From Hydractinia symbiolongicarpus (taxonomy: Eukaryota > Cnidaria > Hydrozoa > Anthoathecata > Hydractiniidae), in contig NC_079883.1 of NCBI RefSeq assembly GCF_029227915.1, forward strand, positions 4,774,001 through 4,838,000: 64,000 bases of DNA, written 5' to 3'. The stretch's first letter is position 1, and each line of letters opens with the position of its first letter. The notes under the pieces were generated by a model. It had not been told where the DNA came from and did no database searches. It was given only the letters and a program-made list of their open reading frames with translations. Of this stretch, positions 11,012-23,800 are shown piece after piece. Both the position numbers and the translations under genes were made by a program.

Positions 11012-14000
11012 TCTGATCATTTTTTTTTCTTTATGGTTTTAACTTTTAGTTCCAATCAGACCGGAAAATTATACGAACCATAGATTTTAGGTTCGAAAAA
11101 AGTGACGTTTAAAAACATGTACACAATTATAACACGATTCTTTGTTGTCGTGTGCCGATGCCTTTCCTGTTTTTTACTATACAGGAATGCGATTTTCTCC
11201 TTTATCATTTTTTCCGAAATTTTTCTCGTGTATTAATTTCACGAATGATATCTTAAAGACTACTTCGCGAGTACATAATTCGCGAATTTAATCTGCGAAA
11301 AGTCGCGCCCAAATTAATTCCTGTAAAAAATAGTACAATTAGATATTATTCCCAATACAAAAAGTAAAATTGAATATAAAATGTATTTTTGTTTTCGTAA
11401 AAGTTTTTTTAATTATTTTTTTATTTTTTTTATTTAATATGTATTATATGTGTGTATTATTTATTTTTTATTTTATACTTTTTTAATTTTTTTGGAAAAA
11501 ACCTATAGGCTCTATATTCCCAGAGTCTACAAATTTCAAGTATTCTTTGATGTCGAGATAAATAAAATATACTGATTTTTTTTTTTAGTAACTATTTCTT
11601 TCTTTGCTAATAGGTAACTCTTTTCTTAGATTTAAAGGCGCGAAATTCAATATACTATTTAATTTGATATACATACTGTTATAATATTTCGAGGAAAAAT
11701 TATTTTGCGGTTTCGCTTTTTTTGCTAATCGTAAAATTTAATTCCGCAAAATCCCCTTAAAAATGAATGCTAAATAAAGGAAAAACTAAAACCTATACTC
11801 ACTGGAGATATAGATAAACGTTTTGATCATACGCGAAGATTAATTTTCGTGAAATTCGCTATTTTTTGTAACAAAATGCAAGAATTGGAGAATTGGATAG
11901 TTTTTTGTTTAAAAATCGCATGGGGTAAACAATTGTTACATTTTAGTAGCGAGTATATTTTAGTAGTGATTTTATTATGTAAAAATGGTTTCACTGGCAC
12001 TACATGTTTTGGGGTTGTTTGTGCATAATTCTTCCGCAAATTGTTTTGCATACATAAAATAGGTGGGTGGAAATGAATTAGGGCGGAGAGGGTGAAAGGT
12101 AAAACTACCTTTAAAAACTGAAGCCATCATAGAACAGGTACTCCTCTTACAATTATGCAGAGAGTATTGTGTCATATTTTCTCTCTAAATACAACACGAA
12201 CGAGTGATACGAGTCGACTTCCTTGTCCGGTGGCGCTACACACAATCGTCTTCACAAACAATGTAAGGACCTTGTCCAACTATTTATTTACTTGGCTATT
12301 CAAACTAGTTATGTTTTTTTTTTGGAATTTATTTACAATTTAATATATAATAACGAATATCAATGTAATTGTAGCTGGCACTACCTCTAGTTAAAGGGAA
12401 AGATAAAATAATATTTCTATTACTGTGTCGTTGTTTTATCCCTTCCACTAATCACAAGATGGAATCAAGGTAAAAAGAGCATCCCGAATGATAACAGTTG
12501 CTCGAATCCTCCCTTAACGTAAAGTTAATCGATTTATTTTGAAACTTTGATGATTGATAGCCGTGTATGCTTGCCTTCTCGTGTTGTTTCTGGAAGGGAA
12601 ATTTGAAGCTTCCTTCATTCAACTTCTAAATGCGACAAATCCGAACCCTACCGGCGAGGTTGTTTTTAACTAATAAAAACATAACACGCATTATACCTCT
12701 AAAAATGTGACTAGCAACGGTTTGAAAAATCTTGTAACACATTTAAGTCAACACATGAAACAACTATTTGTGCAAAAAAATAAAAACATTTTTATTTTCG
12801 TTTTTTTGTGCCTCGTTATATAAATTTCAGTGAATTTTTGGCGTAAGAAAATCAATTTTTTAGCGTGTAACTTTTCGTTATTCCCCCCAATTTGATAAAC
12901 CTGAAAAAAAAAAAATGTCACAGGTATTCGGCAAAAAAACGTCACTAACAATATATTGAAAAGGAGGCTACTACAAGAAGTTAAGAACGTCGTTTCTATG
13001 TAACACCCACTCCGAAGTGCCTGGTACTTCATATCTTAGGTACAAAATATTAAAGAGTGCTTATTTTTGCTGACACCAGCGTGCCTCAATTTTACCATAT
13101 TTTGGATCTTGTGGAACGGATTTTACCGTAATGCGAGCATTGTGGAAAGTGCCGCTAATTCATTTTTGACGTTGGTTACTCGGCCTACACCCTGCGAAGT
13201 AAAACTTTTGAAGCATACCAGCTGCAGAGCAGTTGCCAAGTAATGCTGTTTGCCCACTTCGATGAAGAGCCAAAAAACAAATTCCCAACTATTATTCGTA
13301 TTGTTGTATCTTCTGCGCCCGCGTGAATATCCGGGTTATTTTTTTAAATTTTCGTTATTAATTCATGTGTTAAACGGTGTTTTAGTCTAATAACACTAAA
13401 AACTGGATGTCAGTTTACAGACATTTTAAGATTGTCAGGAATTAATTGGGAAGTTTGAAACGTATAAAGATGAACACAATTTGTGAAAATTATTTCTTGC
13501 AAAATGTTATTTAATTTAGTTATTAAAAAGGCTGTAGAGAATCGACTTTTTAGATAATTAAGGTGGGTAGTTATTTTCCAGCTGTAATTATCACTTTGAA
13601 AATGATACGGCTCAAATACTTCTTTGAGCGCAACACAGTATACTGTAAATTTCAATCTAACGTAGTACTTTCCCAAAAATAAAAGTACGATAAATGTGGT
13701 ATTACACTCTCACAGGGCTTCATTCTCGTTAACTTGTACCACATCAATATTCTTTCAAAACTTAATTCGAAAGTAAAATTTTAAAAAACTTTGCATTCAA
13801 CTCAATTTTTAGACGTGAGGCCGAGTTTGTTTTCGTGTGCGACTGTAGTGGAATTACTTCTCAAGGACAACAACTTTTAAATGGTCACATAATTTTGAAG
13901 ATCTGACAATACAACGTAACTAAGATTTCTACGAAAAATAAAATCTTTATTACTTTCACAATCACAGGACACCGTCGTCGTGTTTCCAAAAAAAAGAAAA

Positions 14001-17000
14001 GAACGAAAGTAACTAATAAATTTCTACACTGTTTCCAAATACTGTTTGTTCCCAAAAACAAGGTTCATAATTGGGCTTGTAAAAGGTTTCCGAGCTTAAT
14101 CAAAAAATTGGAAATTATTCCTGAATATAAAACTGAGCTATTTTTTCCTTTCTTTAAGCCTACCACGCTTAAAAAATATGAAAATAAGCTGTAAATTTTC
14201 GAAAATGGCGTTATTAACGAAGTTTGTTAGATGATGTTACGACCAAGTTGGTCATTTTTAAATCGGGAAACATGACTCAAAAATATTTAGAGGCATCCTT
14301 AAAGGCTGAAATACACTATCATTTTTTACTTATTTTTTTCAATCGAATCTATTGCTTTAAAGTTACGCAAAAGCACTATTTCAATGAAAAACAACGCGCA
14401 CCTAAAATCAAATGAGAAAGGCTTCGAAGTAAGGAGGAATTAAGAGTAATTATTTCTTTAAAACTTCTAATTATTAACCAAATTCTAGGTTATTCTGTTA
14501 TGTGGGTCTGTAAGATGACCTACTTTTCTATATACTAGTTATGGCAATGAGGTACGAAAATATTACAGTTCAATCTTAAAATTAAAATTATCTTACAAAA
14601 TCGAAAAATTAAACTCTGCACTTTCATTCAATACGAACCATTACGTCATACCAGTGATTAGGGACGCTGTCAAAAGTGCTTACTCATCATTCATCATCAA
14701 CAAATCGTCTTTTTTCATGATCGCCTCTTCCAGCTTGCTTATATTTTCCGTTGTGGTTAAGTGTTTAGCCAGTTCACTCAACAACGTGAATGATATATTT
14801 GTACTCAACGACGGATTAATCAAATGCAAAAAAATACTCGACCATAATTCTGTATTCCAGCCGCTAAAACAGAGTATTTATTTAAAAAAGGTTGTCTTAA
14901 AAAATGTTAAATTAAAATTGAGATTTTCAAAGAAGAGCTAATTTCAGGATTTCACAGAAAAATTTAAATCTAACGAAAATGTTCAACAAAAAGTAACGAA
15001 ATCAACTTTCGTATTAACAGTTTTTCTCGTCCACGTTATAAAAAATTTCAACTTGCCCAAAAAGTCTGGAAGTTCAGGACTTCATAAGAAAACTATTATT
15101 TAAGATACCTAATAATCACTTCGACATGACCAACTAGGAATGTAAAAAGTGAGATAATTCCCTTTCTGCATGATTCATTATCAAACATTAAACAAAATTA
15201 AGTTTAAAATGAAGAAAAACAAGTGCACGGGAAATCAATTATAGATATTGCCTTGAATTTTCAAATATCAAAAAAACATTTTCCAGAACCATTTTCTAAT
15301 TCCCAGACTTATTAGAACTTGTTGGAAGCTTTATTACGATTTTGATTCGTCAGATTCGTTAAAAAAACAATTTCAATTTAATTTTATATCAAAACCAACA
15401 AAAATAAACTTAGACTTATCATCTAAATTATGGCACAGAGTTATTTAGTAAAAATTATATTCAAAAAGCTATTTTTTTGGTATCTAACATTATAAAAACC
15501 ACCATAATTATTTCTAGAAATATCAAACCAAATTCTCTTAATTAAAAGAGTTACAAAAATAAGGATTGCCAAAAAATATATATAATTAGGATAGCCCTGA
15601 AATTGCTAAAAAATATTTACCAAGTTTTCGTGGGTTTTTTAAAAAAGTTTCTTTTGCATCACTCCCGAATTTGTACGACAATGGAAAGATTTTGCTGACT
15701 TAGTGCTGACAATGTAAAAAATCTAGCATACCTTTTCATTGGATTACATATGCGTAGCAGTTTAGTCTTGGGTTCAACATAAGTGTTCATGAAATTTTGA
15801 AATATTAGCACGTGGATGGTTGCAGCAACTGCGTATAAATCAACCTAACAAAAGCAACAACAGTGTGTGACCACAGCTTCTATGGTTTAACGCAAGATTT
15901 GGGAAACATCTGTCGAAAGCAACAATTTACTAACAAAAAGGTGTTCACTCATTTTTTAACACTAAATTCATTTTCCAGTTTTTTTCACTAAACTCATTGT
16001 GTTTTTTATACAACAGCTCGAATCTCATACAAAAAACATCTTTTTCTGCAGTGTTCTACAGTGTTCCAAAAAGATAGAAAAAAAAAAAGATTTTCAGAAG
16101 TTATTCAAATCAAGTACTGGAGTACTTAAGTAAGTATTGGAAAGTAAAAAAAGATTACAACAGCTAAAATTTCTACCTTTAATTTATTAACACCAGGCTT
16201 TTTTAGTCCGGGGAAGGGGGAGAGGGGATAAAACGGACGCTGGTCATAAATCCGGAATTCAAGTAAAAAAAAAATATTTCGATGACGTCATAGGGATCAG
16301 AAATGACGTTACACAGCTAAAATAGACCAGTTTCCCAATTTCTCAATAAATTTAAATTTCTCGCATTACTGACCTGAAATGTTAGTAGGCTTATTTACGG
16401 AGTAGAAAAGAAATTTGTTTCAAATCAATAAAAGAATTTTAATGACGTCATTTAATCAGAAATAATGTCATTTCTCTATATCAATACTTTCTTCAAATCT
16501 GGTCTATATTTTATCCCTAGGACCGATATATCTCCTTAGTAACACCTAAGCATCCACCTAGTCACGAACATGTAATAAATAAATATATAACTAAAACTCT
16601 TATAACTAATAATTTTACACCACTCATACATGCAGGTTATCACATCCACAAATTTACAAAAAAAATAACTCCGTCCGAAAAAGTGTAATACCATGCGCAA
16701 AGTATAATTTTTTTTAAAAAAAGTCAAAGATTCCGCAGGTACTTAATTGGCAAGCTCTAATATTTTGCGAAAACAAAAAATTTGATGTCAAGATTTTGTT
16801 TTTCAATTTATACTGTTTTTCAAAAGCGTGTATGTTAGAGAAATAAAGACTGTTAAAGTTTAAATTCACATATATATCATATGTAGTTCTAGTTAAATAG
16901 ATAAAACTAGTCGTTAGCCCGTGGAAAATCCACGGATTCGCCCGTCCTTTTTATACCGCATTGCGTGCTTCTCTCTATTGCGCTGCTAAGCTACCATTTT

Positions 17001-17823
17001 GCGTGACAGACAGGCAGACAAACAGACGTATACAGGCATTATAATATAGAAATAATCAGTATAATTGTTTAGTATAACTAATTTTTGTGCATTTCGCGAA
17101 TAAGGAAGTTCCCAATACATTTCATGGGTTTAAAACTTAGGTTAGGAGGGCGCCAATTTTTAGTTTATTTAGTGTATTTTAAAGGTGTTGCCGGTCTGCG
17201 TATACTGTGTGTTATATATGTTAGAAATGTTTTCAGATAAAACAATACGTTATTTTGTTGTTTTGAGGAACGGAAGAAAGTAGCAACACAGTATTTTTAT
17301 TTTTATTTTGCCAACATCAAGAACTTCATTCATGGTCATATTGCTTATGAAGTTTACTTTTTTTTTTGATTCGTCAGCAAAACCAGTAGATTTTAATACA
17401 ATTTAAAAGTATAAAAACAAACAACACTGGCTGTTCATGTTTTACAATCCATTAGATGATCTACATGAGGACATTGAAGTAACGTTAAAAACACACATAC
17501 AAATTGACGTCATCAGCTTTTTGCTACAATGACTATTTTCCCAAACTTTGCAGGTCTAAACCATTATTTTCAGGATTTTGCAGAATTTGGTGTTCCAAAA
17601 GCACACGTTCATATGTTACACAATGAGATATTTAAAATAAAATTAAATAGTAATTCACACTTTTATTTAATAATTTTATAAACAAAAGAAAAATTTTCAA
17701 CCGCCTCAGTTTTCCCCTGACTCAAAAATAATTTCTTGAGTACTTCATCCAGAGAATTTATTTTTGGAGACTTTATTGATTCCAGTAGTTAGACATGTTA
17801 AAAATTACATGGCTGTCAATTAC
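11012..17823. other. Gene-poor AT-rich stretch
   Basis: The first 550 bases are probably the 3' UTR of the transporter gene, with a candidate polyadenylation signal AATAAA at 11561-11566. They contain a patch of 'ttcgcgaatttaatctgcgaaa'-type sequence that recurs in the window. Positions about 13070-13290 are a diverged copy of the repeat at 790-1000. The missing C-terminal exons of the BUBR1-like gene should lie here, but I could not find them. A 75-codon frame at 14717-14941 begins with a hydrophobic segment but has no other support. Confidence 0.4.
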
Positions 17824-20800
17824 CTGGTATTTCCATGGTCTGCCGGTCCTCATTTCTTCACATTCGAAGGAGTCAGAGTTGTTGGAACCAGTAAACATCA
17901 CATTATTTGGATCAGGCATCAAAGATAAATCTATACTGCTGCCAAAATCTTTCAACTTTAAACACCTCATCGCCAATGGACCAGCCTCCGTCAAATCACT
18001 AAACATAAAAAATAACCAAGAAATAAAAAAATACCATTGTAAACACCCAAAATGATCCAATTAAAATATAGCAAATATATTGAACTACCAATTAGCTTGC
18101 AGAAAATTTTCTGGGGATATGCGTCCATGGATGATGTTGATATTATGCATAGTATGTATAATACGAAGTATCTCGAACGTATACAACATGGCAAGAGGTT
18201 CTTCAATAGCGCAGTTGTGTTTTTTGTGCAATTCGATTAAATCCTACAAAATACATACAACGAAGGTACAATAACATAATATATATAAAAATTTAGCAAA
18301 TATTTATACAAGTCCCTGCAAGGCTCAACAGTTTTGGATTTTAAATAACACTCGGAAAATATGGATTTTAAAATCCCTGGCCTGATATTGACTAAAAACG
18401 GATGTGAATTATCGCTCCATATGTCAATATGTCGCCAACAGAGCAGTTTTAATTTTGGACCAATTTTGGACTAAACCAGTAACAGGTGATGGAAAAAAAA
18501 CTGCGAAGAACATTTTAAGCAAGCTCGCTATTATCAGTATCAGTTTTAGCTGTAAGAATAGGGTGGAGGGGAGGGGGTGGAGGGGAGGGGGCGGAGGGGA
18601 ACTAAACTAAGGGGATAAAAAATAAATAGGGGAAGGATTGGGGTAAAATTGGTTTCAAAATATATCTGGTTTTTTATTGTCACCAACCTTTAATGTTCCT
18701 TCACTGTAGAACTGTGTTTCTACACACAAGCAATCAGAGTATTTATATAGCATGTTATGATGGACAAAACTGTTTTTCTGAAAAAAATAAATAAATAAAT
18801 ACACAAGCTGTCACAGGAAGTTCAAACCTTGTATCAAATAAACAGAAGAGACTTACATAATCTTGGTTTAACTCTGCTGACAGTCTGTTGTAAATTTCAT
18901 TAGTGATGTAAAAGTCCCATAATATTTCAAAATCATCACTCTTTGAAATCTAAAAAAACAAGACAAATATTTGGTTAAACAAGAAATATTTGGTTAAGCA
19001 AGTCAACAGAAATGAAGTATTAATAACAACTTTGCTCACCTTTAATGAAACACTTTGGTTTTCATGGTTAACTGCTTTGTATGTAGCAGAAAGACCACCT
19101 TTAAGCAAACATTTATTGATGCGGATATGTCTCGGACCTAAAAATATTAAGAAATTATCATTGATGTGATCTGAGACACAGAGCAATCAGTAACTGCCTT
19201 ATACTTGAAATTCAAGATAATCATCTACCCAAAGCTTGTTACAGCATAGAAATCAACGCTAAAACAACCCACTATGAATTAACTTTACTTCCAGAAGGAG
19301 TGCATTAATGTTGTAAAAAGATCTCATGTTTTGACTATCTAAATTTTTTATGCATATACCATAATGCTTTGACATGAGTTATGTTTTGACATACTTCGAA
19401 CGAATTTTTGAAGGCAAATATCAGCAAGATTTTCTAAATACAGTGGATTCTTGATACAATGAACCTCCAAGGGGAATAAAAAACAGGTTGTTATATTGGG
19501 AGTTTGTTGTATCGAAAGGTGAGAAAAAATCAATTTTTTTGGCATAAATCCTTTAGTTAGAACCTTTTTAAACTAAAGCGCTTTAAATTCGTATTTTTAC
19601 CTAGGATCCTGTTCAAAAGCAAAATGATAACGAATTTGAATAAACACGAGACGGTTAAAAACTTTGTTCGCGCACATGTTTCTTTTATCAACATGGGTTT
19701 GAATGTAATCTATAAGATTTTCCTAGATAAAATGCCTGTTATTACGACAGTAGAAATTTTTTGAATTATAATTTGGTCCGTTAAATCGAGAGTTCACTAT
19801 ATTAGGGGTTCGTTATATAGAAAGCATTTATAAGAATCCACTGTGATAGACGAATACGATACCTAGATGTAGTTCAGTGCTTGCCCCTTGTAACTTTGGA
19901 AGTGGTCCGGATACAAGTAAGAAGTTTTGAGATGATTTTATTTGAGGTTCAACCCCTGAAAGTAAATGAGTTTTCAGAGGATTGGAGTATATGTCAATAC
20001 ACAACTCGAATTTTTCTGACACATCTTCATTGCTTCGCTCTTGAATAGTGCTCAAGTTGATACTGGACTGAGATTGCAATTCAGAGATGTCTGGCTTCAT
20101 AAATTTTATTCCAGTAGTAATCTCACTCAGATTTTGGCCAAATGTCACAGAAGACCAATCTGATGACGCGGGAGTCGAAACTGGCCTTGTAGGCATGCCT
20201 ATATAGCTTGTTTTTTCTTCATCTGGTATCGTAGGATCAGTTTTCATGTGATAATCATTTGACTGCCTATGATAAATTAAAATAAACTATTACAAAAATT
20301 TAAAACATATGCAGAATTCATTTTCTTTAATAATTTTCATTGTTGCTGAAGTTAGCATGACTGCCTTTACAAATTCCAAGGCATTTACAGGCCGTAAGTC
20401 TGTAATGTGCGCATGGTACAACATGCAACTAGCTTGTTTTAAATTTTTGTGATTTTTTCGTTTGTTATGGTTTAAAAATATACCTGGATTTGGTATATTT
20501 CGTCAACAATACATGGCCAAAAAAACTGTGAATTTATATATTGCCTAACAATATAAACAAAACAGATACATACTCCAAAACATCGTTCTTGTCTGTGAAA
20601 ATATCAAATGCAGGTTTCGTAGGTTTCTTGTTTTTATTTTTATCTTGAGGAATTTCTTCGTCAATCTCGCTGTATATTTGAAATGGTTTTGTTGACTTTG
20701 AAATCCCAGGTGCATCACTGAATATCGAGAATTGTTTGCTATTTTGTTGTTTTCCAAAATTATCAGTGATTTCTGTGCCTACATAAAAAAGTTAAATTAA

Positions 20801-23800
20801 GAAATTATTTAAGTTAAAACACATTGCAAGACATTGACTTTCTGTCTTGTGCGTCAACTCACATTGACAATTTTAATTTTTGCTGATTTTTATCTAAATT
20901 ATCGCATTCGTTTTTTTCATTATGTGCTTATAACAAACTACAAAAATTATTAAAAAAAAAAGAAATTATTACGAATCTTAGGCTTATTATCTGTCTTTAA
21001 TAATACATTATTTTGGAATTATATACAGTCGAACCTGTGTCCACTCCGGGGACTTAAATTTAGTGGTCATCTCAGGCAGGTACAACAGATGACTAGGAAA
21101 TGACACATTGTGAGGACCTAAATGTGGTTGTCTGAAACACGTGGCTGTCTTATACGCATGGTTTTTATAGCAAGTTTGGCTGAAATACTGAAATAGGTAA
21201 GAAACTAAATGTCTTTTTTCATATTGCCTAAAACCCTTCGAACCACATTTTATCTTAGATTCACGCTTGATTTGCATTGCTGTGTGAATGACAACCTCTG
21301 TTACTACAACCACATGTAAAGGTTCCTATTGACATGCAAAGGCGAAGCAATTCTAAATCTGTTTAGAAGAAGAAAAACATTTTATTAGCATAAAATTAGA
21401 TAAAAAAATAGAAAACATAAACCAAGAAAACATAAAACAGGACAGGAAGATGAAAAATCATGTCAACATAACACATGTTTTTTCACTATCCTGAATAATT
21501 AATAAAAAGTCACAAAATGTTAACCCCTAAGACGCTATGCTTCAGAAGTTATTACATGAAAAAATGGAAGGGGGGGAAGGGGGTTAAAGAGTTACCTTGT
21601 GCACAACCAGCACCACCATCATCAAAGTACATGTCAAAATTTAACTTTGGCATGCCATCAAAGGAAATATTGCCTTTTTCCTGATCAAATGATTCAGAAA
21701 ACATTGCCTTCACATTGCTCATCGCATTTCGTGTGTAAACCGTTGGTGAAGGTGCGCATAAGTTTTCTCCTTTGTATGTCATCGTGGGTGTTTTGCTCAA
21801 AACAGACTGTTGAAAACACATTTCAGATAAATGCTTTGAATTGGTCTCAAAATCTTCTGAAGCATTCAATGCTTTTAACTGTGCAATCAAACTTTCGTTT
21901 TGCACATCAGGCATAGCATTGTCAGGATATGTTGCATTGTCAGTGCACGACGTTGTTACAGGTTTTGATTGGCCCTTATTTTGCAACATCAGTTTCTGCT
22001 CTCCAAAAATATCTAACGTGACACCTGAGAGTGCACTCAATTGTTTTAACTGCTCCAGTTCATCAGCTTCCACTTTATTGACTATATCTTGTGAAATACT
22101 GCTACCAACGTTATCTACACAAATCTGCCTTGTCTTGTCTAACTCGTCTAAATAATTCTGAGTGCTTGGTTTTAATTTTTGTATTGGTGATCCAAACTCC
22201 ATTTTTTCAATGTTATTTCCCATATTATTAAGTTTTATAGTACGGGTTTGATCAAGCTCGGACAGCATAAAATCTGTTTTACCAGTACCAGGTGATGGCA
22301 TAAGAATGTCAGTATTTTGATGGCTGCTTTTCGTATTTGGTGTTTTCATGTGCACATCTGTAACAGGTGGAAGCATTATTTTGTTTAAAATCTTAGTGCT
22401 TTCGTACTTAGGCAGCCCAAACGTGTTTTCGCCCATTGTCTTAAGAATTAATGTAACATCTGAGGGAGCAGCAGATTTTATATCAGCATCAAAAAACTCA
22501 TCATTTACGTCATTGTCAATTATGGTGGTTAGACACGCTTCTTCAGAAATTGCAGGTGCTTCAGATGCTTGATTCTTGATTGGTTCGTTTGCAAATGTAA
22601 GTTTGGAACGTACACCTTTCCTAAAGTAATAGAGAAATCTTTATTGTGTTTTATACAGAACAAAGAAAGCAAAATCATTTTTTTTTGCAAGGGAAAATTG
22701 TTTGATTTCCAAATCCTATTCGTCCAGCATTTCTTGCAACTCTTGATAAAACACAGACTTATTATCTTATTCTACTATCTTTTACTTTTCAAAAAATATT
22801 TTTTTTAATTTAAAACAATTTTAAAAGAATTTAACTAGTTCCTTAAAATCTTTATCTTTTATAAAAACATTTTTTTTGAGAGAGCACATTTTAATCAGAG
22901 TCACCATGAAATATATTAATATATTGCGCTCCTAAAAAAATGGACTTTGTGGAAGGGTTGAATATACTGAAAAAAAATTCCAGATCATTGGGCAAGATTT
23001 AATTTTATTCACATTTTTTGTTTATGTCAGCATGGGGAACAGTGATATAAAATTCCATTGTTTCAGGTTTATTTTTATTTATTCTTCTTTTTAAGTTGTG
23101 AATGAAGCAAGGCTACCAAAGCTTTACTTTAAATGCTAAATTCAGTCTAAAATCCCTTGATTGAATAGTCTGATGTCGAATTTCCTCACTTATGTTATGT
23201 TATTTTGCCTTTCTAGCAGAAATTGTTAAACACCCCTGGCTTCTTAATAACATCACTCTATTTGTTCGTTTCAATAGAGCACACACACAAAAAAATATCT
23301 CAAAGATGCAGGGTTTTCTTGTTTACAAAAGTAAAAAAAAAAAAGTTGTTACATTAACTACTAGTGAAAAATACTGTTTAATTAGTTTTTATTTTTTCAA
23401 AAACTACTTCAGGTAAAAGTAAATTTTACCTCGTCATAAAGTCGAAATACTTAGGTGATATGTTTGAACTTTATTTAAAATTTTTAAATATAAAAAAAAA
23501 CTGTTTTTTTAATGCTTACCTTGAATGTGTGTTGGAGTATTTCGGAAGTTCTGATTTTAATTCCTCAAATGATATTTCTTTGGAACCCATATAAATAACA
23601 TGTTTGCAATACTTTAGAACAACGTTTGGATCAGACTTCTAAAAATTAAAAATAAAATAATAATAAAAAGGAAAACAAGAATAGTGTAATTTTGGCACTA
23701 AAACAATTTTACAGTCAGAGGATTTAAAAACAAGATCTAGAGTTCACAAAATATACATCTACCAGCGGAAAAAATGATTGCAATTATATTTTGATTTGTA

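Noticed and set aside
13410-13676. Minus-strand 88-codon frame as the missing BUBR1 C-lobe
   Set aside because: A TVYC word resembles BUB1, but no further C-lobe motif follows and no matching splice acceptor was seen.
14717-14941. 75-codon plus-strand frame starting with a hydrophobic stretch (MIASSSLLIFSVVVKCLA)
   Set aside because: It has no acceptor before the ATG, no recognisable family, and the C-terminal half is low-complexity Lys-rich sequence typical of AT-rich DNA. It could be chance.
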